Positions 45,897-55,267 are shown, counted from the stretch's first letter. The stretch is DNA of 64,000 bases from Indiicoccus explosivorum (GCF_002167005.1 NZ_NHTN01000016.1:80314-144313), one strand, 5' to 3'. Notes: a model not told the origin generated them from the sequence alone. Program-made: numbers and translations.

Positions 45897-45929
45897 AAAA
45901 ACGGTCCGCCTCGGCGGACCGTTTTTTCG
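45897..45929. terminator. Bidirectional terminator
   Basis: AACGGTCCGCC, two-base loop, GGCGGACCGTT, with A's before and six T's after. It ends rightward transcription from the yugE side and the leftward fhuF-like gene (stop 45934). Confidence 0.85.
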
Positions 45930-45933
45930 TGTT

Positions 45934-46584
45934 TCAGTTCCGGTTGTTTAATGGGCAGTACGGACATTTATCCGTTCCGGGCAATTCCTTATAAAGACAG
46001 CAAGTGACCCGCCGGTAATCGGCTTGGGATTCGGCCAGCGTCCGGCCGCCCAGGAACTGGCGGAAAAATGAACGTTTCATTTCCGGCTGCCAGAAAGAAT
46101 CATCAAGTAGTTTACCGGAATCCTCTGAAGCCGCGGCAGTGTGCTCCATACTGTACATCCAGATGACATATCCCCAAATGTTTTCCCAGAGGATGAGTTT
46201 CGATACGTTTCCGGACTTTCGGATAGCTTCTACAGCGGGCAGTGCCTGCTCCTTCAACACCATTGACAGATCGCCTTCCTGACGGTTCCGCAAAAAGCGG
46301 GGAGAGCCTGCGAACGATATGCCATGTGCTGACTTGATCAGACGAATTTCTTCAGCGGGTCCGTCCCAGACTTTTCCGTTTGCCAGTAAGTATAGCTGGC
46401 CGGCAATGAAAAGGCCGAAGCGCCTCATAAAGATCGAGGCCGCTACGGCTGTTGTCGGGGCATCCGCATGGCCGGCGACCTCAGCGAGCAGTTCTTCACT
46501 CCTCGTTCCGAGTCCATCGGCCAATGTCATGAATCCATTCGGGGACTCCTCCAGGAAAAACTGGAACTGTGCGAGCCCTTCCAT
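45934..46584 (-). CDS. FhuF-like siderophore-iron reductase
   Basis: A 216-residue cytoplasmic protein with the FhuF [2Fe-2S] motif C-C-X10-C-X2-C at the C-terminus (TCCLYKE...CPYC). FhuF-type proteins reduce ferric iron in imported siderophores. It starts at the base after the stop of the ATPase gene (TGAATG) and shares its Fur-controlled promoter. Confidence 0.85.
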   Translation of the reverse strand: MEGLAQFQFFLEESPNGFMTLADGLGTRSEELLAEVAGHADAPTTAVAASIFMRRFGLFIAGQLYLLANGKVWDGPAEEIRLIKSAHGISFAGSPRFLRNRQEGDLSMVLKEQALPAVEAIRKSGNVSKLILWENIWGYVIWMYSMEHTAAASEDSGKLLDDSFWQPEMKRSFFRQFLGGRTLAESQADYRRVTCCLYKELPGTDKCPYCPLNNRN

Positions 46585-47412
46585 TCAATTGCCGCCCGAA
46601 GCTTCCCGGATTTCAGGGACGATGCAGCGGCCCCGTCCGAATGGGATGCAGTGCGGAGTTCCGAAAAGCGGATCCTTCGCGACCTGGCATTCCATCCCGA
46701 AAACGTCGCGGACAAGTTCACAGCTGATGACGCGTTCAGGCGTTCCTTGGCCGAACACTTCACCGTCTTTGATAGCAATGATGTTATGGGCGTAGCGGGA
46801 GGCAAGATTCAAATCATGGAGCACCATGACGATGGTCCGTCCTTGCGTCTCATTCAGCTCGAACAGCAGGTCAAGGATTTCGATCTGATGAGTCATGTCC
46901 AAATAAGTCGTCGGCTCATCGAGCAGAATGATGTCGGTATCCTGTGCGAGCGTCATGGCGATCCAGGCTCTTTGCCGCTGACCGCCTGACAGCTCATCGA
47001 CCGCGCGGTCACGGAACGCATCGACGCCGGTCGCTCTCATCGCTTCTTCCACTTTTTCCGTATCTTCTTCGGTCCAGCGTTTCAGCCAGGACTGATGCGG
47101 ATAACGTCCCTGTTTGACCAGATCGTGGACCGTAAGCCCTTCCGGCGCAACAGGCGATTGGGGAAGGATCCCCATCTTCTTCGCCACTTCCCGGGAAGAC
47201 ATCCGGTGGACGTCCTTGCCTTCGAGCACCACCGATCCTTCCTGCGGCTTAAGGAGACGGGCAATCGAACGGAGGAGTGTCGATTTGCCGCAGCCGTTGC
47301 TCCCGACGAAAACGGATATTTCCCCTTTTGGAATGGACAGATTCAAATTTTCAAACAGCAGCCGTTCATCATAGCCGATTGTCAGGTCGTTGGTGCGGAC
47401 AGCGATAGTCAT
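46585..47412 (-). CDS. Iron-siderophore ABC transporter ATP-binding protein
   Basis: A 275-residue ATPase (FecE/FhuC type) with Walker A VGSNGCGKSTLL, signature LSGGQRQRAWIAM and Walker B IILLDEPTTYLD. It powers import of ferric siderophores through the fused permease on the opposite strand at 48596. It is divergent from the binding protein; a Fur box (47507-47521) lies in front. Confidence 0.9.
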   Translation of the reverse strand: MTIAVRTNDLTIGYDERLLFENLNLSIPKGEISVFVGSNGCGKSTLLRSIARLLKPQEGSVVLEGKDVHRMSSREVAKKMGILPQSPVAPEGLTVHDLVKQGRYPHQSWLKRWTEEDTEKVEEAMRATGVDAFRDRAVDELSGGQRQRAWIAMTLAQDTDIILLDEPTTYLDMTHQIEILDLLFELNETQGRTIVMVLHDLNLASRYAHNIIAIKDGEVFGQGTPERVISCELVRDVFGMECQVAKDPLFGTPHCIPFGRGRCIVPEIREASGGN

Positions 47413-47506
47413 TGCGCGATTCCTCCATATATAGTGAGTCGACTTTCTTTATTGACAGTGCATCAAATTCTTATTGAAATCATCATAACATACAGTTTAG
47501 TTTAAG

Positions 47507-47521
47507 TGAGAATGATTTTCA
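47507..47521. promoter_or_regulatory. Fur box (leftward genes)
   Basis: TGAGAATGATTTTCA, which matches the Bacillus 7-1-7 Fur consensus TGATAATNATTATCA at most positions. It is placed to control the ATPase-FhuF side. Confidence 0.7.
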
Positions 47522-47539
47522 ACATATTTGTGAAAACCC

Positions 47540-47568
47540 TTTACAAAAATAAAAGAAGTTCGTACAAT
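47540..47568 (+). promoter_or_regulatory. Promoter of the siderophore-binding lipoprotein
   Basis: TTTACA (47540-47545), 17-base spacer, TACAAT (47563-47568). Confidence 0.8.
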
Positions 47569-47578
47569 AAAGAAGCTT

Positions 47579-47593
47579 TGAGAATGATTATCA
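47579..47593. promoter_or_regulatory. Fur box (rightward genes)
   Basis: TGAGAATGATTATCA, a close 7-1-7 match to the Fur box, at about +1 to +20 of the promoter at 47540. It predicts repression when iron is ample. Confidence 0.88.
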
Positions 47594-47618
47594 AATGACA
47601 GCTGGAGGGAACCGATAA

Positions 47619-48599
47619 ATGAAAAAGGTAGCAGCACTGCCGGCGCTCGCACTTATCCTGGCGCTAGGGGCATGCAGTGAAGAGGAAGCAGCTGAGCCGG
47701 AAGCGGCCGCAGAAGGCGGGGAGCCGATTGTAATTGAAGGATCCAACGGGGAAGTGACACTCGAAGAACCGGCTGAGAAAGTGGTGGTCCTGGAGTGGAC
47801 ATACGCTGAGAACCTGCTTGCACTGGGGGTACAGCCGGCAGGAATGGCTGAAATCGATGCTTACGGAGACTACGTGAACATCGAACCGCAAGTCGCGGAT
47901 ACAGTTGTGGATGTCGGCGGCCGATCGGAGCCGAACTTGGAAGCGATCGCTGAACTGGATCCGGATTTGATCATCGGGGTGGATTTCCGTCATGAGACGA
48001 TGCTCGAGCAGCTGGAGCAGATTGCTCCGACCGTCCTGTTCAATCCATATCCTGAAGAAGAAGAGAACGTGAACCTGTACGATGAAATGGTGACCACGTT
48101 CAATGAGATGGCAGAAGCGGTCGGAAAGGAAGAGAAAGCGGAAGAAGTGCTCGCTGCACTGGATGCAAAATACGAGGAAGCTGCTGCCGAAATCGAAGCA
48201 GCAGAACTTGAAACGGAAGACTTTATTCTGACGCTGGCGTATACCGGACCGCAAGCACCGGAAATCCGGGTGTTCACGCCGAACTCCATGGCTTCGATGA
48301 TTCTTGAAAAGATCGGTCTGAACAATGTCCACGAGCCGGAACAGTATGAAGTGTTTGGATCCAGCACGTTCGGTGTCGAAGGGCTTGTGCAGTATGAAGA
48401 TGCCAATTACCTTTATACAGTGCCGGATGAAGACAATATTTACCAGAACCAGCTGGCGGATAATCCGGTCTGGAACAACCTGGCCTTCGTCAAAGAAGAC
48501 CGCCTGTTCAATCTCGGCCCGGACACCTGGCTGTATGGCGGACCGCTTTCGGCGATGACGCTCGTAGACCAAGTGGTCGATACCATGGTGGCTGAATGA
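47619..48599 (+). CDS. Iron-siderophore-binding lipoprotein
   Basis: A 326-residue ABC binding protein (FecB/FhuD type, periplasmic-binding fold) with lipobox LGAC and Cys20 as the lipid site, then an acidic linker. It begins capture of ferric siderophores outside the cell. ATG follows GGAGGGA. Its stop overlaps the permease start (ATGATG). The Fur box precedes. Confidence 0.9.
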   Translation: MKKVAALPALALILALGACSEEEAAEPEAAAEGGEPIVIEGSNGEVTLEEPAEKVVVLEWTYAENLLALGVQPAGMAEIDAYGDYVNIEPQVADTVVDVGGRSEPNLEAIAELDPDLIIGVDFRHETMLEQLEQIAPTVLFNPYPEEEENVNLYDEMVTTFNEMAEAVGKEEKAEEVLAALDAKYEEAAAEIEAAELETEDFILTLAYTGPQAPEIRVFTPNSMASMILEKIGLNNVHEPEQYEVFGSSTFGVEGLVQYEDANYLYTVPDEDNIYQNQLADNPVWNNLAFVKEDRLFNLGPDTWLYGGPLSAMTLVDQVVDTMVAE

Positions 48600-50557
48600 T
48601 GAAGAAGGGAAAAAAGAAGTCCTTTGTCTCTCTGACAGGGGGCTTTTTCCTGCTTTCAGTGCTGGCGGTTGTCCACCTCACTCAAGGGCAGGCGGATTAT
48701 ACGGCTGCGGAACTCGTCAGGAACGTGTGGCAGGAAGGGCGGGTCCAGGACATCGTATTATCTCTCAGGCTGCCGAGACTGGCGATCGGGATTCTGGCGG
48801 GCGGCGCGTTGGCTGCTTCCGGCGCGGCTCTCCAGACACTTACAAATAACCCGCTTGCAGCACCCAGCACGCTGGGAATTAACGCAGGTGCTTTCTTTTT
48901 TGTTGTCCTTTCCATCATTTTCTTTCCCGGGTTATTGGGCAGTTTCCCGTTTCTGACAGCGCTCATCGGCGCTGCGGCATCCGCGGGGCTCGTCTTGCTG
49001 CTGTCCGGCAAGAAAATGGATCCTGTCCGTGTGGCGCTGACCGGAATGATTGTTTCATTGCTTTTCGCCTCTTTGACTGGCGCTTTGCAGCTGCTTTTCG
49101 AAAATGAAACCAACGGCCTTTTCCTTTGGGGGGCAGGGACGCTCGTCCAGCTTAATTGGAGTGGCGTACTGTTTGCGGCTCCCGTGATTGCTGCGGCATA
49201 CATAGTCATTTTAATCCTGGCCAAACCGATGGATATCTTCGCCCTCGGTGAAGATGTCGCTTCATCACTCGGACAGAACGTCCAAATCATCAAGCTGTCG
49301 GCGTGGGGGGCGGCTATTGTGCTCGCCGCAGCGACCGTCAGTGTAGTGGGCCCGATCGGATTCGTCGGTCTCATGGCTCCCCATATCGTCCGGATGATGG
49401 GAGTCAGAGGCCACCTGGCGATTTTTGTCCATTCTTTTCTCTGGGGCAGCGTCCTGCTGATCGGAGCAGATGTGTTGGGCAGGCTGATCCAGCCCGGTCA
49501 GGAAGTGCCGGCAGGTGCTATGACGGCGCTGATCGGCGGGCCTTGGTTATTGTATCTTGCCTGGCGGACTGCGCGCTCCATGAAACGCGGGGACCGGCAG
49601 ATGGGCGGTACTCTGAAACCTGTCCGCATGCGGGTCCTGGTGCCCGTCTTGTTATTACTGCTGGCCGTATCCCTTGTGGCAGCCTTCAGCTTCAATGGTT
49701 CTGAATGGACGCTAGACTGGACATCGCCGGCGGTTTGGATTTTCCGTGTTCCCCGTGTACTGACGGCCTTCATCGTCGGAATCATGCTGGCCATCACCGG
49801 AGTCATTCTGCAGGGCGTTCTGCGTAATCCGCTGGCTGATGCCGGCGTGCTCGGGGTCACTTCTATGGGAGGGGCAGGCGCCATGCTCCTCATGGTCGTG
49901 TATCCGGCCGTGCCTGTAGCGTTCCTGCCGCTTGGAGCAGCTGCCGGCGCCATGGCCGCTCTCGGAATCATTCTGGTTACAGCATGGAAAAATAATTTTC
50001 AGCCGATGCTTGTCGCACTGATGGGAATCGCCATTTCCGCATTCGGCTCAGCAGCTACACAAGTCCTTATCGTAAAAGCGGAACTGGCTGTCGCTTCCGC
50101 GCTGGTCTGGCTCTCTGGCAGCACGTATGCGAAAAGCTGGGAAGATGTCCAGTTTGCCGTCCTCCTGTTCATCCTGTTCCTGTTCCCGGCCGTCTATATA
50201 ACCAGGAGCCTCGATACGCTCACATTCGGCGACGAAGTGGCTTCCGGCCTTGGTTTAAATGTCCGGAAGGTCCGGGTAGGCGCGCTTATTGTAGGGGTGG
50301 CGATCAGTACAGCGGCGGTTGCCCTTGTCGGAACGATCGGTTTCATCGGGCTCGTGGCTCCGCATATCGCCCGGCGGCTGGTGGGATTCCGGCATCTGCC
50401 GCTCATGGTCTCGTCCGGTTTGCTGGGCGGACTGCTCCTCGTCCTGGCGGATTTCATCGGCCGAACCGTCATTGCCCCGCAGGATATTCCGAGCGGGCTG
50501 GTCGTGGCGCTGATCGGAACCCCTTACCTCCTTTATTTGCTCAGAAAAATGAAGTGA
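48596..50557 (+). CDS. Fused ABC permease (two FecCD domains)
   Basis: A 653-residue permease made of two complete FecCD domains, each about 320 residues (conserved LRLPRLAIGILAGGALAASG and VPRVLTAFIVGIMLAITG; LVAPHIARRL). The fusion resembles FhuB of enteric bacteria, so one chain replaces the usual two. ATG 48596 overlaps the preceding stop; ATG 48599 is also possible. The ATPase is divergent at 46585, so the full importer is split over two transcripts. Confidence 0.93.
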   Translation: MMKKGKKKSFVSLTGGFFLLSVLAVVHLTQGQADYTAAELVRNVWQEGRVQDIVLSLRLPRLAIGILAGGALAASGAALQTLTNNPLAAPSTLGINAGAFFFVVLSIIFFPGLLGSFPFLTALIGAAASAGLVLLLSGKKMDPVRVALTGMIVSLLFASLTGALQLLFENETNGLFLWGAGTLVQLNWSGVLFAAPVIAAAYIVILILAKPMDIFALGEDVASSLGQNVQIIKLSAWGAAIVLAAATVSVVGPIGFVGLMAPHIVRMMGVRGHLAIFVHSFLWGSVLLIGADVLGRLIQPGQEVPAGAMTALIGGPWLLYLAWRTARSMKRGDRQMGGTLKPVRMRVLVPVLLLLLAVSLVAAFSFNGSEWTLDWTSPAVWIFRVPRVLTAFIVGIMLAITGVILQGVLRNPLADAGVLGVTSMGGAGAMLLMVVYPAVPVAFLPLGAAAGAMAALGIILVTAWKNNFQPMLVALMGIAISAFGSAATQVLIVKAELAVASALVWLSGSTYAKSWEDVQFAVLLFILFLFPAVYITRSLDTLTFGDEVASGLGLNVRKVRVGALIVGVAISTAAVALVGTIGFIGLVAPHIARRLVGFRHLPLMVSSGLLGGLLLVLADFIGRTVIAPQDIPSGLVVALIGTPYLLYLLRKMK

Positions 50558-50636
50558 TGGCCATCAGGAAATCCGAATCCATGAGCGCTGCTGCGGAATA
50601 AAAATAAAAAAGGCAGAAAGAGAATCCATAAGACAG

Positions 50637-50672
50637 AAAAGTGCGCTTCCACTGCGGAAGCGCACTTTTTTT
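50637..50672. terminator. Bidirectional terminator after the permease
   Basis: AAAGTGCGCTTCC pairs with GGAAGCGCACTTT, T7 follows. Usable also by the leftward XRE gene (stop 50701). Confidence 0.85.
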
Positions 50673-50700
50673 GGAGCAGGGAACAGCAGCTGTTCCGTTA

Positions 50701-50946
50701 TTAAGATTTTTGCTTGGCGGCATCATTAGCGTCAACGATTGCATCGATGCCATCCAGCAGATTAAGTACAGGAACTTCCAGGGCATTAGAGAGCCGGAGA
50801 ATCGTCTGTGCGGAAGGAATCTCCGTGCCAGCCTCGTAAGCCTGGAGGCGGGCCGCACCAACACGGGCTTTGAGGGACAATTCTTCCAGTGACATGTTTC
50901 GCTCTTCTCTGATCAGTCTGAGCTGTGTATGCAGGTTGTCTTTCAT
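50701..50946 (-). CDS. XRE-family helix-turn-helix regulator
   Basis: An 81-residue protein: an HTH_3 domain (LRLIREERNMSLEELSLKA..AYEAGTEIPSAQTILRLS) and little else. ATG 50946 follows AGGAGGG, so upstream codons in the same frame are rejected. It could control the NSS transporter upstream on the same strand; no direct evidence. Confidence 0.8.
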   Translation of the reverse strand: MKDNLHTQLRLIREERNMSLEELSLKARVGAARLQAYEAGTEIPSAQTILRLSNALEVPVLNLLDGIDAIVDANDAAKQKS

Positions 50947-51042
50947 AGCGTTAGCCCTCCTTTTCAAAGTGGGATGTCCGGATAGTTCCAGTATAGCACA
51001 AAAGTGAGTCATAAGTGTATATGTGAATTGGCGCATAAAGAT

Positions 51043-52383
51043 TCATTGCGTTAAAATGGCGGCTATCCCTTGGATAAAGACAACAGCTATGGCGATCGGG
51101 GCTGCATAACGGATCAGTACTTGCCAGATATCCGTCCAGACGGAAGTGCTGCTCAGCTCCGATTCTTTTGCCTGCCTGGATAGGACATAACCCGCGAACA
51201 ATGAAATGAAGAACGCACCGAGCGGAAGTCCGATCCGGCTGGTCAGCAGGTCAGCAAAATCGAAAAACGTGAAACCGAATACATACGGGTCAGCCAATAC
51301 GCCGAAAGAAAGGGCGCTCGGTATCCCGACCAGGAAAATAAGCGTGCCATAAAACCAGGAAAGACGCTGGCGTTTATTGTATCGATCCTTCACACCGATG
51401 GATACGACGATCTCAAGCATTGAAATCGATGATGTCAAAGTGGCGAACAGCAGCAGGACAAAGAAAATGATGATCAGGAATTGGCCCATGAACAGCTGGT
51501 CGAATATGGCCGGCAAAATGATGAAAACAAGGCCGGGGCCGGCATTGGGCTCATAGCCCAGCGCGAATACCGCCGGGAAAATGATCAAACCCGCCATAAT
51601 TGACACGCCGATATTCAATCCGGCGACACTCAGGGCGGAGCGGCCGAGGTTTTCCGACTTCGACAAGTACGATGCGTAAGTGATCATCCCGGCAACACCG
51701 ACGCTCAAAGAGAAAAATGCCTGTCCGAGGGCGATCAGTGCCGTTTCGAATGTAAGGAAGGACCAGTCCGGTACCAGCATGAACCGAATGCCTTCCATTG
51801 CACCGTCGAGCGTCAGGGAACGGGCCATCAGGATCAGCAGGAAAATAAGCAGCGCCGGCATCATGAATTTGCTCGCCCGCTCGATTCCATCCTTGATTCC
51901 GCCCTGCACGATCCAGATCGTCAGGAACATGAATGCCGCTTGGGCAATGAGCACTTCAAACGGATTTGCGATAATTGAATTAAACAGCTCACCATACCCC
52001 TCATCACCGAAACCCGATAAATTGAATGCCAGAGAACGGACCAGATACGACAAAATCCAGCCGCCGACGACGCTGTAGAAAGACAGGATGATAAACGAAA
52101 AAATGAAACCTGACCAGCCGATCAAGAACCAAGGGGTTTTCGGTGCAAGTTTTTTCAGCCCGGTCACAGCATCCGCCTGCCCGCGCCGTCCGATGACGAA
52201 TTCGGCGAGCAGAACGGGAAGTCCGATTGCCAGTGTGCTGATAATGAACAGGAGGATGAATACGCTCCCGCCGTTTGTCCCGGTTTCATAAGGGAATTTC
52301 CAGATCGCTCCTAAGCCGATCGCGCTTCCGGCGGCGGCAAGTATGAAACCGATCTTGGATGTCCATTGTTCTCGTTGCTGCAT
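51043..52383 (-). CDS. Sodium-dependent transporter (NSS family)
   Basis: A 446-residue NSS protein with about 11-12 membrane segments and SAIGLGAIWKFPYETG near the start. It is shorter than the one at 21958, and has no small MetS-like partner beside it. ATG 52383 follows AAGGAGTGG; the in-frame GTG at 52392 would be inside that site. Amino acid substrate is unknown. Confidence 0.88.
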   Translation of the reverse strand: MQQREQWTSKIGFILAAAGSAIGLGAIWKFPYETGTNGGSVFILLFIISTLAIGLPVLLAEFVIGRRGQADAVTGLKKLAPKTPWFLIGWSGFIFSFIILSFYSVVGGWILSYLVRSLAFNLSGFGDEGYGELFNSIIANPFEVLIAQAAFMFLTIWIVQGGIKDGIERASKFMMPALLIFLLILMARSLTLDGAMEGIRFMLVPDWSFLTFETALIALGQAFFSLSVGVAGMITYASYLSKSENLGRSALSVAGLNIGVSIMAGLIIFPAVFALGYEPNAGPGLVFIILPAIFDQLFMGQFLIIIFFVLLLFATLTSSISMLEIVVSIGVKDRYNKRQRLSWFYGTLIFLVGIPSALSFGVLADPYVFGFTFFDFADLLTSRIGLPLGAFFISLFAGYVLSRQAKESELSSTSVWTDIWQVLIRYAAPIAIAVVFIQGIAAILTQ

Positions 52384-52520
52384 GAATTCCACTCCTTAAG
52401 GCAATTAGATTTACCCATTCTACAGGAAAGGGTCTGAAAAAAATAGACTTTTTTATAACAGCAAACCGAATCTCCTTTATAATAGAGGAAACAGCCAGAA
52501 TAATAAGAAAAAAGAATTCA

Positions 52521-52536
52521 CTGCCTAACCAGGCAG
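52521..52536. other. Perfect hairpin in the leader of the sigma-like gene
   Basis: CTGCCT, four bases, AGGCAG: a perfect 6-bp hairpin between TATAAT (52478-52483) and the ribosome site of the next gene. It may modulate translation or be an operator half; no T run follows, so it is not a terminator. Confidence 0.45.
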
Positions 52537-52566
52537 CAGACTGGCTATTCCCGGGAGGCGGAAACC

Positions 52567-55176
52567 ATGGATGGAAAGGAACCGGCAACGAGAGCCGCTC
52601 TTCAGGAACAGGCCGCTTTTAACGAGTGGCGAACCTTGAAACAATCAGATATCGCACGCTTCGGGTACCAGAATGGAATTCCGGCGGCGGCTGTCCCGCA
52701 GTACACGTCGGCTGTTTTCCGGCATGTCAGGGAAATTCTGCTGAAGTCAGGGAGCTTAAATCCGGAGATTCTTCTTTACAGAAATGCGGTTGCCCGCCTG
52801 CCCTCACGTGGAAAACGGGCTCAGGAAGATCATCTCATCCCATTTGAAGAAGACCGTGAGATGCATGACGCCATAACGGCCCTTGATGCCAAGTGGCGAC
52901 TGCCGCTGATTTTGCTGGACTTTGAGGAAATGGATGATCAGTGTGCAGCGGAGATTCTGGAGCTTTCTGCCGGACAAGCCGCTGAAAGGGCGAAGAACGC
53001 GCACAAGCTTTTAGCGGATCGTCCGGAATTTCAAGACCAGTCAATCGACCAACGGCTCCGATTGCTGAATCGGTCTTACGGAAGACTGAATTTCCGGCTA
53101 AATGAAGAAGTTCTGGAAGAGGAAGAGGAGCAGCCGGCACAAGATCCGATGCAGGTGCCCGAGAAAACATCCGGCATCAGCAAGCGGTCTGCAGCTGCTG
53201 CAGCCGCGGCCGGCCTGCTGATGACCGGCGCGATCGGTCTATCATTCGCCTACCGGCAAGATCCGCCTCGTCCAGAGAGCAGCGCCGAAGGAACGGAGGA
53301 AATGTTGACACAGGCTGACCTTGAAAGCTGGAGCGCTGAATACGAGATGGTGCTTGCAGAAGCTGCTCAGACGATTGGTGTCCTGCCGGAGGACTACCGG
53401 AATTTCAGGTACGTCAAGCGGGCAGACGAAGCGTTGAAAAAAGTGATTAACGGAAAGACGCTCGAAAAATACCGCCAGGCACCTAAAGAAGCGGAACGCC
53501 GTTTCCGTACCGTCCTCCGCCAAGTCATGCTCCCGAAAGAAATGGCGATGTCCCTGCAGCGCTTTCCGCTGACAGGGGCGGAGACCGGTACATTCCTGGA
53601 GGACTTCGCTAAAAAGACGGATGAGCTGATGTACAGAGCAGATGCCATCCTTTCAAAGCACAAGGAAGAATTGAAGGAATTGAAAATCGACGGAGCGCTG
53701 TCGAAAGAACTGCTGTATGCCAAACTTGCTGAACTCCCGCCGGAAGTGGCAAGGCTTGTCAATTCACTCAATGAACAGATGCTTCTTGTGCTGGAACATC
53801 CGAACGAAGAGCGATTTATGGTCAGACGAAACATGGCAGAGCTCCAAAATACGGCAGGTCCTGTTTTCAGCGGAGACGATCATCTGTACATCGAACTTTT
53901 GGCGATGGAGCCTTTTTATGATGAAACCGGCTTGCTGCACAGCGAAGAACAAGTCCAGTTCATGCTGTCGAACATCGGCTACTCCCTGTCCATGGCCGGG
54001 ACCGATTCGCCGCTGTATAAAAAAGCTGAGACGGTGTTTTCCGTCCTGCTATGGATGCTGCTGCACGGCACCGAAGAAGATCCCGTCTTCACAGAAACCG
54101 GCGAGGTGCGTAAAGATATCCGTATACTCTGGAAACAGCTGCTTGAAAGAAGCTATTATAATCCCATTGTTTATATTATGCTGCCCATCGTCGAAGAAAT
54201 GGAAGCGAGCGGATGGACTGCTTCCGCCGCCTATGAAAGTCTCCGTTTCGACCATATAGCTGCAGCAGTCGAAATGGACCGAAAAGGAGAATTGGCATCA
54301 CTTCTGCCGGGAGGCGATATGAAAACAGGAAATGAACTTCTCAGCATCATACCGGAAAAAGAACCGCTCCGCCGGGTTGAAAGCCTCTATAAAACGTATT
54401 CAAAGGATTACAGTGAGGAGCACTTGAAAGGTGTTACAGCTATGAATGTCTACTTGCTGTACGAGTATGCCAATCAGGCAGGGGATGCGGAAATGATTTG
54501 GCATTTACTGGCAGGTCACCCGCTGAAGCCGGATCTGGCGGAATTCATCAAAGGGTGGGAACAAGAAAAACCTTTTGCGGAGAGATACGATTGGATCGAG
54601 TTCAATGACAGCATGAAACAGCGCCAAGGACGGAACGTGTATGTCCACCCTTCAGCTTCAACTGCGGAACCTCCGCATCCTATATTCTACCGGCCGGGAC
54701 CCGTGTTGAAAACAGACGGAGACGGGGTCTGGAAACTGGAATACGTGTACTATAAAAGAGAAATGATGGAAGAAGACGCAAAAAAAGAGGTATTCTGGAA
54801 CCGGGCAAAGGAACTGTATGCCGCCTACCGGTCAAACCGTTCAGCTGAATTCCTGAAAGGGCTAGGGCCGCTGGAGACAGTCAGCCTTTATTTAGCAGCA
54901 AGCGAAGCGAAAGATATTGAAGTCATGCGCGATCTCTACACCGATTTCTACAGACCGAAACCGGCAGCTGAAGAAGTAAAGAACCATTTGGAGATGAAAG
55001 TCCAGACACCTTCAGCCATTGAAGGAATCCAAATCATGTCGGAAAGGCACCCGGGGCAGGAAGTGCCTGCAGTAAGTGTTCTTTTCGGCTATGCAATGGA
55101 AGATGCCCAGGGCACTGCTGAGCATATGCTGATGCTCCGGATCGATGGGGCTTGGTACTTGGTCCCGAATTACTGA
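52567..55176 (+). CDS. Membrane protein with sigma region-4-like N-terminus
   Basis: An 869-residue protein I do not recognise as a whole. Residues about 97-150 (ALDAKWRLPLILLDF, then AAEILELSAGQAAERAKNAHKLL) read like ECF sigma-factor region 4.2 with its helix-turn-helix. A single membrane segment (208-228) follows an acidic linker (EEEEEQP), and the remaining 640 residues are charged and mostly helical, outside the membrane by topology inference. Region 2 is not recognisable. ATG 52567 follows GGGAGGCGG. It stands alone: no anti-sigma gene is adjacent. Confidence 0.6.
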   Translation: MDGKEPATRAALQEQAAFNEWRTLKQSDIARFGYQNGIPAAAVPQYTSAVFRHVREILLKSGSLNPEILLYRNAVARLPSRGKRAQEDHLIPFEEDREMHDAITALDAKWRLPLILLDFEEMDDQCAAEILELSAGQAAERAKNAHKLLADRPEFQDQSIDQRLRLLNRSYGRLNFRLNEEVLEEEEEQPAQDPMQVPEKTSGISKRSAAAAAAAGLLMTGAIGLSFAYRQDPPRPESSAEGTEEMLTQADLESWSAEYEMVLAEAAQTIGVLPEDYRNFRYVKRADEALKKVINGKTLEKYRQAPKEAERRFRTVLRQVMLPKEMAMSLQRFPLTGAETGTFLEDFAKKTDELMYRADAILSKHKEELKELKIDGALSKELLYAKLAELPPEVARLVNSLNEQMLLVLEHPNEERFMVRRNMAELQNTAGPVFSGDDHLYIELLAMEPFYDETGLLHSEEQVQFMLSNIGYSLSMAGTDSPLYKKAETVFSVLLWMLLHGTEEDPVFTETGEVRKDIRILWKQLLERSYYNPIVYIMLPIVEEMEASGWTASAAYESLRFDHIAAAVEMDRKGELASLLPGGDMKTGNELLSIIPEKEPLRRVESLYKTYSKDYSEEHLKGVTAMNVYLLYEYANQAGDAEMIWHLLAGHPLKPDLAEFIKGWEQEKPFAERYDWIEFNDSMKQRQGRNVYVHPSASTAEPPHPIFYRPGPVLKTDGDGVWKLEYVYYKREMMEEDAKKEVFWNRAKELYAAYRSNRSAEFLKGLGPLETVSLYLAASEAKDIEVMRDLYTDFYRPKPAAEEVKNHLEMKVQTPSAIEGIQIMSERHPGQEVPAVSVLFGYAMEDAQGTAEHMLMLRIDGAWYLVPNY

Positions 55177-55183
55177 TAATGAT

Positions 55184-55213
55184 TTTACCGCACCTGAAGG
55201 GTTATGCTATAAT
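55184..55213 (+). promoter_or_regulatory. Promoter of the GSP13-like gene
   Basis: TTTACC (55184-55189), 18-base spacer, TATAAT (55208-55213). It begins eight bases after the stop of the sigma-like gene. Confidence 0.55.
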
Positions 55214-55267
55214 ACGGAGATGCGAAAAAGCGTATAGAAAATAATAGCAGACTAGGAGCGGGTAAAC

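Larger units (their letters stand above)
45216..45899. other. Non-coding stretch rich in repeats and hairpins
   Basis: About 680 bases with no convincing gene. It has three copies of a CCTGCTCCTGCGCA-type module (45274, 45307, 45601) and a chain of four hairpins (45682-45840). Frames of 80-160 residues exist but show no ribosome site and have low-complexity composition (repeated CSCASSS). It ends at the terminator 45897. Confidence 0.7.
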
